Translations under genes and position numbers: made by a program
Part shown: piece by piece, positions 12,030-23,464 of the stretch
How positions within the stretch are numbered: position 1 is the first letter of the stretch
Layout: the number at the start of each line of letters is the position of its first letter
Notes under the pieces: generated by a model
Database searches by the model: none
What the model saw: the letters and a program-made list of their open reading frames with translations, nothing else
Told to the model about the DNA's origin: nothing
Assembly (NCBI GenBank): GCA_943735955.1
Contig: OX030963.1
Coordinates: forward strand, 7,692,431-7,756,430
Direction: 5' to 3'
Length of the DNA: 64,000 nucleotides
Source of the DNA: Piscicola geometra
Taxonomy: Eukaryota > Annelida > Clitellata > Hirudinida > Piscicolidae

Positions 12030-13260
12030 CATTTATTCAGAGTAGAACTGTGCTTTAATCAAAGTTAACTTTCAATTAACGCTTAAATAGTTTAACGTAG
12101 TTAAAAATTGTAACGCAGTTACATTTTTTACGTAATTTGACATTTTAACGCAATTAAAAATTTCAATGCAATTAAAATATTTCATGCAATTAACATTTTT
12201 AATGCAATAAACATTTAAATGCAATTGACATTTATAATGCAGTTAAAATTTCTAATGCAATTAACCTTTTCAATTCAATTAACATTTTTTATGCGATTGA
12301 AATTTTTAATGCAATTGAAATTTTTAATGCATTTAAAATTTTTAATGCATTTAAAATTTTTAATGCATTTAAAATTTTTAATGTATTTAAAATTTTTAAT
12401 GTATTTAAAATTTTTAATGTATTTAAACTTTTTAACGCAGTTAACTAATTTTAACGTAACTGAAAATTAGAATAATTTTTTGGTTTGTGCTACGTGAAAT
12501 AGTTAATACATTCATTTGTTTTAAAATAGTATTTTATCAAAAAACTTAATTTCTTGTAGATTTGCCACAGAACTTCTAGGCAGTGAAAAATATATAGTAT
12601 GTTACCTGCAATTTGTCATCTTACACAAGAAATATGCTCTTAAGAAGTTGATCCAGCTTGTGTCATTCGATTAAAAAAAATAATTCTGAAATGGAGCAGA
12701 AAAAGATGAATCAGACTATCCCGTGGTTAAAATTGCCACATCATTAAACCCCTAATTAAAAATGTATAATGTCTTGAAAAGATGAAAAAGAGGTAACATA
12801 GAACAATTCAGAGAAAATCTCAAAAACTATTCAACCAAACAACATTTACTTTATACATCCACGTTATCCAGAAGCGGCGATCTGCTGCAATCCTGGGGTC
12901 ACTACCATTATAATAGGCCTTCTCACTAACAGAATATGGGTAGGCTTAGAGAATTTTCCGCTGTGGCAATAACATAAAGCATCAATGCATAGCATTATAT
13001 CCGGTTCTTGCAAAACTAACCGGAATTTTCTTGTCATCTCCTGTACAGTTCCATGTAAAAGTCTATTCAGCTTGTCAGGACACATAGTTAGCAAGAAAAG
13101 AGCCTCTCAATATCAAACTAATGTTGACAAGAGTAACTGGCTCAAAGTAGATGTGTGTCATTTACATTTTTTATCGAGTTAGCATTTTTTATACCTCAAA
13201 TATGTGTTATTTTTATAAATAAAATCTGATAAAGCTTCAATTGTTTTCATTGAAATTGGG
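12030..13260 (-). repeat. HF repeat family, inverted copy with expanded 18-bp array
   Basis: The second part (12030-12740) and first part (12760-13260) run in the order expected for an inverted copy. On the minus strand at 12864-13094 an open frame reads MLTMCPDKLNRLLHGTVQEM..., with MCPDKLNR recurring (MCSDKLNR) at 34109-34200. The end of the element has an internal expansion at 12100-12450 (about 18-bp unit, AATTTTTAATGCATTTAA). Confidence 0.6.
12100..12450. repeat. 18-bp AT-rich tandem array
   Basis: About 18-20 imperfect copies of TTTTTAATGCATTTAAAA and variants (GCAATTAA, GTATTTAA), growing more homogeneous towards 12330-12425. Confidence 0.85.
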
Positions 13261-13733
13261 GAAAAAAACTGGTAAAACTACTTTAGAATAATGTTTATTT
13301 AGTTGATACCATATTGCGTTGAAAAACGATTAATTTTCGATTACAATTTTTAATCGTGAAAAAGCTATTATTTAAAGTTACTGTTTTAAAGGCCGTTTTT
13401 TCTTTCATTCATTTCATAAGCTTCATGTAGGAAGTGCATTAACTTTTAAAGTAATTTTTAAAAATTAAAATTGCACTTTTACATGTTTTTACGGTATAAA
13501 TAAAGAAATCGGTTCAGAAATGTAAAAAAAAGTATTAACTACTTTTTAAAGAAAAAAAAGATATCAAAGATAAATCTGATATAGGAATAAAAATTAAGGA
13601 AAAATGAAAGGTTTGGGGGAGAATAACTGAAAAATAAAAAAAATAGAGAAAACGAAAGATTGAGAGATCAGAAAGAACTTTCCATGATTTCAAATTGCAA
13701 TGGACTGAACGAACTATATACCATGCAGCCACA

Positions 13734-14390
<657 letters not shown>

Positions 14391-14399
14391 AAATTTAAA

Positions 14400-15180
14400 T
14401 ACGTGAAAAAACCAATTGCTAAAGACGATAAAAATTATACATCAACATTCATTGAAAGACAATTAATTGATAAAAAACAAAAAAAGAAAGAAAATTTAGA
14501 GGTTCCAAAATAAATAGCCATAAAAAGCCCGATAAAATCATAGATCTCTATGATAAAAGTACGTCTTTTAAATGATAATAATAACAAAGATAAATGATAG
14601 CAATCATAATTTATTTATTGGATGTATATAGGCGTGCAAAAAACTACAAAAACCAATTTAAAAAGAAGGCTTTTACACGTAAAAATTTTTTAAATTTAGT
14701 TTTGTTAAATAATGTTATTTATTTATAGTATTACCATAAAACATTGATATGAAAAAAATACAGCCAAAATCAAAAACTAAAATTTTTCGTCCAAAGGTTT
14801 AATCCAAGGTAATGGCATGAAGAAAAACTTGGTTGAATGAAAAAACAGTAGTGAGTCGTGAGACAAATAAATAAGCATTTTTATTAAATATAAAACAAAT
14901 ATTAAGCAGAAAAAGATTCATAAAAACATTGTAAACAATAATTATTTTTTGGAAATTGCTAAAAATAATATTAATAAAGATAATGAAATTGAAAAATGAA
15001 AAATCTAAATGAGATTAATATCCGTAATATATAAAAAAGTGTAAAAATTATAAAAAACTTTAAAAATCTAAATTAGGGATAAGTATCAATATTTTAAATA
15101 AAATATTTAAATGCTAAAATCAATACAAAAGACCAAAAACAAAAAAAAAGATATCCAGGCTGCAATAGACTGATTGCCTT
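14400..15180. other. AT-rich DNA, nothing recognised
   Basis: No open frame with coding character, no repeat partner noticed. Confidence 0.5.
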
Positions 15181-15337
15181 GTTCAGCAATAATTTAATAA
15201 TAATAATACAATCAACTTTATTTTTTTGGGAAATAATTATTAATTAGTCTATTTGTAAATGATAATATAGTTACTCGTCACTGTTATTGTTTTTTAACTG
15301 TTCACTTAAGTTTAAAAACTGTTTTATGATATTCTGA

Positions 15338-15602
15338 TTATAACAATGTATGGGGCAAATAAACTAATTCAAAATCACACAAAAAAACAAGAAAACCGTC
15401 TAATAAGTGTTCCTTCAATGGTGAGAATGCTCCTGAAAAAGATAATGGAGGCAAAGTCAACGTGGTGGTTCGAAAAATACATTCAGTGTCTTTTTTATTT
15501 AGAACTTTTGCAGATATAACGAACTCTCTTGATTCATCATCAGAACAGATCCATTCATCACTGCTATCACTGGAGTCAGATTGAGGTCTAGAAGAGTTGG
15601 GG
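15338..15602 (-). CDS. Unidentified minus-strand open segment
   Basis: About 87 codons, read from near 15602 down to a stop at 15338. It includes an acidic Ser-rich stretch (SDSSDSSDEWICSDDESRE) then FRTTTLTLPPLSFSGAFSPL. The upstream continuation of the frame runs into a SINE at 15605-15833, so any natural start is unknown. A TTTTTCAG acceptor-like site lies inside on the minus strand (about 15430). It could be an exon of an unknown gene or a transposon protein scrap. No family recognised. Confidence 0.25.
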
Positions 15603-15833
15603 AGCGGGGATGGCTTAGTTGGTAGACGTCGGACTTGCAACTTAAAGGTTGCCAGTTCGAATCCTTGGAAGCAGCCGTGAACTATCATATACCTAGTGTA
15701 TATGATGCGGTGTTTGCGACGTATGCATTGAAAGATGTGTACGTCGTGTGGAGTGGCGCCTTGGCGCATAAGAAACATGGTTCTCAGAACCATTGTAACA
15801 TGGCCTGCGTCTGTCAGGCTGTGACCAAAAAAA
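15603..15833 (+). mobile_element. tRNA-derived SINE, family 2, best copy
   Basis: GGGGATGGCTTAGTTGGTAG (box A), CTTGCAACTTAAAGG (anticodon-arm region), then GTTGCCAGTTCGAATCC (box B). The body has 'gtgaactatcatatacctag', 'acgtcgtgtggagtggcgcc' and 'gcctgcgtctgtcaggctgt', and the tail is A10. Box spacing and the cloverleaf-like head support origin from a tRNA. The 3' part beyond 15770 is shared only with 25893-26120. Confidence 0.9.
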
Positions 15834-16269
15834 AAAGAGTTGTTAAATTTTAAAGAATTTTTTTTATCAGTGTATTTAAAATAAAATAAAATAATAATAA
15901 TATATTAAGAATTGAAATGTTACTTTCACGGAGTTTTCTACGTGGTTTGAGAAATGAATCTTCAAAATTGTCTGACAAATGGCGATGTGAAAAGAAAAAT
16001 AACAAAAGAAACTTAGTGGAAAAAATTAGAAATAGTATTTAATTAGAAGTCAAAGTTAATTTTATAATTACAATATATAATTATTTATTGAAGGTTATTG
16101 CATGATTTTTGAAATGCTACTTTTTTTGTCAGCTATATAGTAATATATAGTGTCTCATAATTTATTTATTTATTTATTTCAAATATAAACTTAGCCAGAT
16201 CCTTGGTATTACCCGACTTTCCTTTATAACACAAAACACAAAAAAAGTTTGGTTTCTTAAAATTTAAAA

Positions 16270-16990
16270 CTTATTTTAACTATATTTGAGGTGTTGATTT
16301 CAAATATGAAATGTTTTCTCGTTTTTACTCTATATTATGGTGATTATGAAGGAGTGTCATACATTTCTCAACATTTCAACAAGAGTGAATCAATTGACCT
16401 AATCAGAAATCTCAACTTGTACAAAGAAGTTTCTGAATTACTAGCTTCTAGGTTGAATAAAAAAATGAATTGGAAAAAAATCTAATATAATTTTGTACCG
16501 TAAAAGAGAAAAGAGTCTGTTGTTCTCAAAATGGCACATTTGTATTTAGTGACAAAATAAGTGACCTTTGGAAAAATTGGGTCTTTCAATACATTTTGCA
16601 GACGATTGGCGTTTCTTTTTTGAAAGCTCAAAACGCAGTTTAAAATGTTCAATAATTCATTTTTTTTAAATCATAAACATATTTGCAATTTTTTTTTCTA
16701 AAAAATGTTTTTCTAACTTAAAAAAATGATTTTAATTATTCGATTTAGTCTTTTCAATATGAACAAAAATCGCAGGGCATACAAGTGAGTAAAACGTTAT
16801 ATCTAAAAAAATCGCATTTCTAGGAAATAACTACTGCAATACTTGAATTCAGGGGATCAAATCCATATAAAATCAGCTGAAAATGTTCAGAAACCAAAAT
16901 TTCTGTTGACCAGTGTAATTTATATTAAGTATAATAACACCATTGAATCAGCATTTGGGTCTAAATGCACTCCCAAGATACTTTTCGAAT
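16270..16990 (+). pseudogene. Remnant of the 'ELLASRL' protein family
   Basis: Frame 16291-16485 ends in HFNKSESIDLIRNLNLYKEV then SELLASRLNKK; a frame break follows, then coding traces in other frames to ESSKRSLKCS (about 16615-16650). Stops in every frame. Near-identical to the inverted copy at 10200-10790. Confidence 0.6.
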
Positions 16991-17285
16991 ATATAAACAT
17001 GAAAGATGAGTTTGAGATATTTTTGGGATGGAAAATAGAGTGGGAGTACTGAATTGAGAAAATTGAGTGGGAAAATAAAAAAGAAAATCAAATAGGAAAA
17101 ACTGGGTAATAAATCAAATAATAGGCAATCAGAGAATAATGGGATGATTATGGAGATCTTTGAGAAAGGTCAGATGATAGGAAGTGGTGATTAGAGGAAA
17201 AAAATGATGATATTGATTTTAAAATTCATGTACAAGCTTGTTTATTGGATCTAAACACGCTATTATATGATCACCGTCATGTACA

Positions 17286-17474
17286 AGGAATGATGATGAT
17301 AATGATGAAGATTATGATGATGATGACGATGATGATGATAAGGATAATGATGCTGATAATGATGAAGATTATGATGATGATGACGATAATGATGAAGATG
17401 ATGATGATGATGAGGAGGAGAAAAATGATGATGAGGAGAAAAATGATGATGAGGATGATGATGATGATTATGAT
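17286..17474. repeat. (GAT)n-rich microsatellite
   Basis: Imperfect GAT/GAC/GAG runs with two tandem 'aatgatgaagattatgatga' blocks. It served as the target of the hAT-type insertion at 17475. Confidence 0.9.
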
Positions 17475-19972
17475 TAGAGACCGACCGAAACAGATATTTT
17501 ATTTCTGCCGAAACCGAAATTAGGCCGAAATTAAAATCCCATTTTTGGCCGAAACCGAAATTCAGCCGAAATTGAATATCAATTTTCGGCCGAAACCGAA
17601 ATTAAACCGAAATTGTAATCAGATTTTCGGCCGAAACCGAAATATTTTCAAACTTTTATTAAAATTGAAAAATAGTATTTAACGATGACAATGCCAGTTT
17701 AATAAGTAAATCCAATCTAGCGTATATTTCAAGCCAAAAAATAAAAGTTGTTCAACAACAAAAATTTTTTGTTGTTGATAGGCTTTGCTTTGGTCAGACT
17801 GACATTTTTTAAAAAACTTCCAAATAGGATTCAACATCATTCACACAATTTATTTTAAAATTAATTAATCGAAGCCAAATCTTCTCGTTCTTTCATCTCC
17901 TATGGTTTCTCTGACTCTGCGTTAGAATGGTTTAGGGACTACTTAAATGACAGATGTTTCGACATCCGCTGTAGTGGGACAAAATCGACAATGTCGGTTT
18001 CCGCTGTAGGAGTCCCCCAAGGTTCAGTCCTTGGTCCTTTACTGTTCTCTTTGTACACTGGAGATTTGGAAAGAATAGCAGCTAGACATGAGCTTGATTT
18101 TCATCAGTATGCTGATGACACCCAGATTTACGGTCATTGCTTTAAAGGTCATCAGGCTGACCTGCAAGAAAGGGTGTCATCATGCATTGATGACATTGCT
18201 GCTTGAATGGGTGCCAATCAACTGAAACTTAACTCCAGCAAAACTGAAGTTATCTGGTTCTCATCCCGTCGAAACTCTGCTCACACTCCCAAAGATCCAG
18301 TTCGCATTTGTCAGAACGAGATAATTCCTTCTGAAAGTGTCAGAAACTTAGGAGTTTATCTCGACAAAGACCTCACCATGACGACACACATCAACAAGAT
18401 GACTCAAACCTGCTTTGCTTCTCTACGCCAAATACGATCCATAAGATGGTTATTGACCAGGGACTCACTGAGAACATTGGCTTCTGCTTTGGTTCTCAGT
18501 CGAATTGACTATGGCAATATCATTCTTACTGGGTTGCCAATGACGCAGCTGCAGAAAATTCAGTCTGTAATCAACACTACGGCTAGGCTCATAACAGGTG
18601 CTAGAAAGTATGATCACATCAGCCCTGTTCTCAAGGAGCTCCACTGGCTTCGTGTTGGAAACAGAATTAAATACAAAAACATCTTGTTCATACACAAGTG
18701 TCTGTCTAATGAGTGCCCAGATTATTTGTCGAGTAGTATTGTCATGAGAGCAAGTCTTCCCCAGAGGGAATGACTCAGGTCTTCCAGGTCAAGAGATGTA
18801 GTTCCACAGAGCTACAAACTCAAGTATGCAGGTGCAAGAAGCTTTTTTGTCGCAGCGCCGACTCTTTGGAATAGTCTTCCCAACAGACTCAAATCCCCGA
18901 GCTTGACAGCGACATTCCGCCGTTCCCTGAAAACGTACTTGTTCGACCGATCACAATAACTTACAAATTTACTGCTCATTTTCCATTCATCAATCTCTTG
19001 CTTCTCAATTTCATTCTTATTTTTTTATTTATACTAATGGTCAATAATAATTGTAAAATATTTAATAATAATAATAATATTATATATATACATAGGATCA
19101 ATAATAATTGTAAAATAAATCATAATAATAATATAATATAGATATATACTTTTATCTTAAATTTATTCTTATTATTATTTCAGTTTCAACCTATCATTAT
19201 TAATATTATTATCCAATTTTCCATAACTAAGTGGTCTTGAAGCCCGTCCGGGTTTACTCCACGTTAATAACACTCGTCGTTGTATTGTATTTTTCTTTCG
19301 ACTTATATATAGTGTTTTACAAAGAATGGATTTCTAGAATTCCACATGCTTGTATATGTTATTCGAACAATTAGTCTTATGTCACCCATAAATCAATTAA
19401 CCACGATATCTAATAGATATCTAATAGAGATGAGAATCGAACCCAAACTTAATAATTCGAGTTCGATTGAGGATATACAGATAATTAGTTTTGACAATGA
19501 CATTTTTTTAAACAAATGTTTTAAAAAATAGAATTAGCTTAAAAAAGTTTTGTTAACTATCATCATTGAACGTATCCCAATTTACTTAAATTTCAAATAC
19601 ATGATTGTTGTTCCAGATGCTTGTATATGTTATTCGAATAATTAGTCTGATGACACCCATAAATCAATCAACCACGATAACTAATAGATATCTAATAGAG
19701 AATCGAATCCGAACTTAATAGTTCGATTGAAGATACAGATATATTAGATAAACCACATAAATAAATAAAAATTTCGCTTTTCGGTAAATATGAGACCCAT
19801 TTTGGCTGAAATCGAAATTGAGCCGAAATTACAAAATTATTTTCGGCCGAAACCGAAAAATTGCCGAAATTGTAAAATTAGATTCGACCGAAACCGAAAA
19901 ATTGCCGAAACTAAGAAAATTGGCAATTTCGGCGCCGAAACCGAAACCAAACCGAATTTCGGTCGGTCTCTA
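17475..19972. mobile_element. hAT-type non-autonomous element with 8-bp target duplication
   Basis: Terminal inverted repeats TAGAGACCGACCGAAA (17475-17490) and its reverse complement ending at 19972 are flanked on both sides by ATTATGAT (17467-17474 and 19973-19980). An 8-bp duplication with short TIRs starting TAG is typical of the hAT superfamily. Subterminal arrays of GGCCGAAACCGAAATT occur at both ends, in the same strand orientation. There is no transposase. The interior carries a LINE (below) and a directly repeated segment (19348-19490 versus 19618-19745). Confidence 0.9.
17880..19291 (+). mobile_element. L2/CR1-like LINE, 5'-truncated, inside the hAT element
   Basis: The frame with codons at 17904 onward reads GFSDSALEWFRDYLNDRC, then GVPQGSVLGPLLFSLYTGDL, then HQYADDTQIYG: the reverse transcriptase palm with the YADD catalytic box. 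The C-terminus has PTLWNSLPNRLKSPS...FRRSLKTYLF, usual for CR1/L2-type elements, and ends at a TAA at 18957-18959. In-frame stops at 18204-18206 (Trp to TGA, AA*MGAN) and 18771-18773 show it is dead. The 3' UTR ends about 19228-19291 with a segment shared with SINE family 1. Confidence 0.88.
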
Positions 19973-19979
19973 ATTATGA

Positions 19980-20930
19980 TGATGATGATGATTTTTCATC
20001 AGCTCTTTATAAAGACTAAAAAAACCTGTCAACACTTGGCTAACTAAATCCAGCTTTTAGGTTACTTTTGAAAATTCAACTTTTTTTGCTCTAGGATTTC
20101 TAGTTTTCATTTCGACGATGAGGTGTTATAATATATAATCTCTATAGTTTATGCAAAAAATATACCTTCTATAGTCTTAAGAAAATATATTTTCTATATA
20201 GTCTATATGGAATATAAACTATATTTAGTCTATGTAAAATATATACTCAATAAAGTATATAGTATATAGACTTCTACAATCTAATTCTAAATTTCATTTT
20301 AGGCAACTATTCGTATTCCTTATTAGGCAACTATGACCATGCTACACATTTATGGTCATAACAGGCCAATCACTCAATTTTTTCAATTTTACAACTTGCA
20401 CACAATAAACTGTATTGAATCCTTTAATTACTAATAAAAAATTAAAATTAGATATCTTCGAAAGTTGAGAAAAAAATGCAAAATGTTGTCTCCCAATATT
20501 TTAAAAACTCTTCTAGAAATCAGAAAATATCAATCTAGATGAAAAAAATGTTAGGATAGTGAGAGGAACAAATAAATAGGAGAACACAATCTTTCAGAAA
20601 GACACTACAGCTCGAAGATGAGCATGATGGAAAGAATTAATTAAATAATAATAATAATAATAATAAATACCGAAAAATTAATGATCAATAAAAAAATTTA
20701 CGTCTGCGAGAACTGGTATTGAAAAAGAATAAAAATTGCTAATGTTTTAAACATGCTTTTTTTGTAGTTGTTGGGCACAAAACTGATGAAATAAAAACTG
20801 ACTTGAAAAGGCTAAATATTTGCGAACATATTTTCTATAATTTTTTCAAATACAATTATAAATAGGATATTCAACTGAGAAATAAATGTAACAATAAACT
20901 TAGGCAAGAAAGGGAGGAATGGATTCTTGA
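19980..20930. other. AT-rich DNA, short simple repeats
   Basis: TATA/CTATAG-rich 20130-20280; (AAT)n at 20645-20666; nothing coding recognised. Confidence 0.5.
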
Positions 20931-21169
20931 TCAATTAATGTCAGGGCGTATAAATGGATCGATAAGGAATGAATAGAAGAAAATTTGATTAATGAAGGAA
21001 AAATGAATAAATGGTTTCCCGTGAGAATGTAACAGACTGTGAATCACGATAGGATATAAGAATAGATGAGCGCTGAAATATATTATGCTAGTCAGTCGAG
21101 CAGCCACAAACTCGTCAAAATATTCTGCTTCACACAGCACCATGTCTACTGTGCCAACCCATAGATGAG

Positions 21170-21235
21170 GTGATAGTTGGATGAGAGGATAGCTGGATGA
21201 GGTGATAGTTGGATGAGGTGATAGTTGGATTGACA
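21170..21235. repeat. Short tandem array GATGAGGTGATAGTTG
   Basis: Four to five imperfect copies of a roughly 16-bp unit. An unassigned minus-strand open stretch (VDMVLCEAEYFDEFVAARL) lies just before it at 21080-21160. Confidence 0.7.
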
Positions 21236-21244
21236 TTATTAGTT

Positions 21245-21372
21245 GTTTGTTTCATTATGGAGCGTGGCATCAGGAACAAAATCTTTCCAATTCGTTCTGT
21301 TCTGAGCCATCCTGAGACCAGCAAAGAGGCTCATGTTGAAATGCTTTATGTCGGTCCTTAGGCTATAGTTGG
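21245..21372 (-). pseudogene. C-terminal fragment of a non-LTR retrotransposon protein
   Basis: The minus strand reads DIKHFNMSLFAGLRMAQNRT then NWKDFVPDATLH. The R-x-A-Q-(D/N)R...W pattern is common at the C-terminus of endonuclease-reverse transcriptase proteins. It may belong with the element at 62080-62965. Short and without flanking support. Confidence 0.4.
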
Positions 21373-21529
21373 ATGGATGCATAAATTAATAAGAAGATTT
21401 TAATAAATACTAATGAGAAAGTGTGAACGAGTCCGAGAGTGATTGATGGGAATGCCAGCTTAATTGAAAGTCGGCGTTAAATATTAGGAAAGCAAAACGA
21501 TGATTGAGTGTGGCTTGTGCATTAGGGGC

Positions 21530-21720
21530 GGATTGGTGGGTAGATTGGTGGGTGGATTAGGGGGCGGAAAAGGTGGCTGATTAGGAAGTGGATTAATGTG
21601 TGGATTTGTGGGGGAATTGGGGATGAATGGATTGGTAGGTGTTTTAGTGGGTTGTTGAGTGAATTGGGGGTGGATAGATGAGTGTATTGAAGTGAGTTGG
21701 TGGATGGATTGGTGATATGG
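21530..21720. repeat. Degenerate GGATTGGTGGGT-type array
   Basis: Imperfect runs of 'ggattggtgggtggatt'. The long minus-strand frame here (Pro/His/Ile-rich) is a by-product of the repeat. Confidence 0.7.
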
Positions 21721-22016
21721 ATTAAGGGTTGAAGTGGTTCATAAAAATTAATAGATGAATTAATATGTGGTTTGATGGATGACTTTGTGGTAAACTGTGA
21801 AAACAATTGGGGTGGATGGGTGAAAAGTGAGAAACTATTGATTACAAAATGGGTGTGAATGTACTGAATTTTTGTAAAAACAGTTTTTTGGAGGCATAGT
21901 TGAGTCTTTGCCATCTTGCTAGCCACTTTAACCAGCCGATAAATTTGCTTAAAACGGTTTTTGGTATAATATTTTAACATTTTGGCTTAAAATAAATAGA
22001 AAGAATAAAATAATGC

Positions 22017-22195
22017 GTATTTATAATGCGCCAAGGCACGCAACTGAAGCACCACTCGCACGACTTACGTCGTGAAAACCACATCATATAATTTAAATAT
22101 ATGATAGCTCACGGTTGGTTCAACATGAATTTGGACTGGCGACCTTTAAATTGCAGGTCCAATGACTTACCATCTGAGCCAACGCGCTCGCCAAA
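22017..22195 (-). mobile_element. tRNA-derived SINE, family 2, copy 3
   Basis: The minus strand has GGCGAGCGCGTTGGCTCAGA (box A), GGTCGCCAGTCCAAATTC (box B), then 'accaaccgtgagctatcata' and 'gtcgtgcgagtggtgcttca'. Same short subfamily as the copy at 1888-2080. Confidence 0.8.
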
Positions 22196-22254
22196 AGTAA
22201 TTAATCAGGATTAATTAGAGAGTTTTTTGGAATTGTCGGTAGTATTTCAGTCTG

Positions 22255-22440
22255 TTAAGGGATGGCCGCACAATACCAGGTGAGCTGCAACAACAAAAGA
22301 AAAACCATTGAATTGGTTCCAGGGGTTGTCTAAGCTCAGGAGCCACCAGCTAAAGATGCATGTCAAATACATGTCCAAATAGACTAGAATTTGTTCTTTA
22401 GGCGTCTTTTTCCACTATAAAACCTGATATATCTTCATTA
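22255..22440 (-). mobile_element. 1.4-kb TIR family, internal fragment
   Basis: 'attgaattggttccaggggt', 'gtctaagctcaggagccacc' and 'tgtcaaatacatgtccaaat' match the interior of copy C near 38110-38250. Confidence 0.6.
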
Positions 22441-22788
22441 GCCTTATGAAATTTTTGTAACCTCATAATCGGATATTATTAAAAGATGAGTTCTTGTGTG
22501 AAAACACTAAAATAAACCGTCATATATAAATTTTATTTTAAAAAATTCATGCCGAAACTTAAAATACTGTTTATAATTATAGTGACATAGTAAAAGTCGA
22601 ATATGTTTTAATTGAAGACTTAATATAATATAAAACACAATTTAAATGGTATTTGAACAATATAATACAATATAATCATTTGTTTGATCAAATGAATTTC
22701 AAATAGATTTTTCAGCACATTGAAACTTTATTTCTTTCACGGTTTTAATCTCTCTTTCCGCATAAATGTGACTTCTTTTTGTTTTGAT

Positions 22789-22970
22789 AATATTAATAAG
22801 GACGAGCATTATTTTAGTGGCGTATAACCCGAACGGACGTCCAGGCCACTTAGGCTGCATATTTTCATTTGCGCCTTGGGTTACTAGGGCATTGGTTGCA
22901 CTTGAACCTAGGACCTTTCATTATTGGTCAAGCCGAGAGTCGTTGCCGACTCGGTTACCCGTTCACCGAT
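22789..22970 (-). mobile_element. tRNA-derived SINE, family 1, copy 2
   Basis: Reverse of the 1514 copy. It runs from 'gacgagcattattttagtgg' (tail) through 'gttgcacttgaacctaggac' (box B) to 'gactcggttacccgttcacc' (box A). Confidence 0.85.
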
Positions 22971-23464
22971 TGATTGCTGTATAGTCTCGATTGCACTGTT
23001 TCTTATCATCTTTATGTGCTTTTTTGTGATTTTTCAAATAGTTCTCAAAATTTTCCTAATTGTCTTTTCTATAAAAATGGTGACTGAACCAAACATCAAA
23101 CCAAGCTCCACAAATCACTTCGCAAAGTTCAGCAAACAGTTCTCGTCAATCTGGAAGTAGAAGAAAAGTAGTTAGGGCATATATAACACTGAGCAACACA
23201 AAATTTGCTGTCAGAGGTTTTTTGATGGATTTAGTATAATTTTATAGTGCTGAATCCGAAAATGATATTCTCTTTGTTCAATCAGGTCAACTTTTTTATC
23301 TATGGTCACGTGACCGTTTTCCTATTCTCCATATATAAAGAATATTTAATGTTGTTTTTTAGCTATTGTTTATATTTCTAAAATTCAAATAAGTTATTTT
23401 TATTTAGTTATTAAAAGTTTATTTGAATTTTAAGTAAATATATTCCCTATATTTAGTAGATAAA

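Noticed and set aside
15603..15680. Functional tRNA gene
   Set aside because: The tRNA-like head is the best in the window, but continues into the SINE body shared by four copies and lacks a proper 3' acceptor pairing.
21062..21160. Minus-strand segment VDMVLCEAEYFDEFVAARL as an exon
   Set aside because: Too short, no convincing splice sites, no family recognised; left unannotated as a gene.
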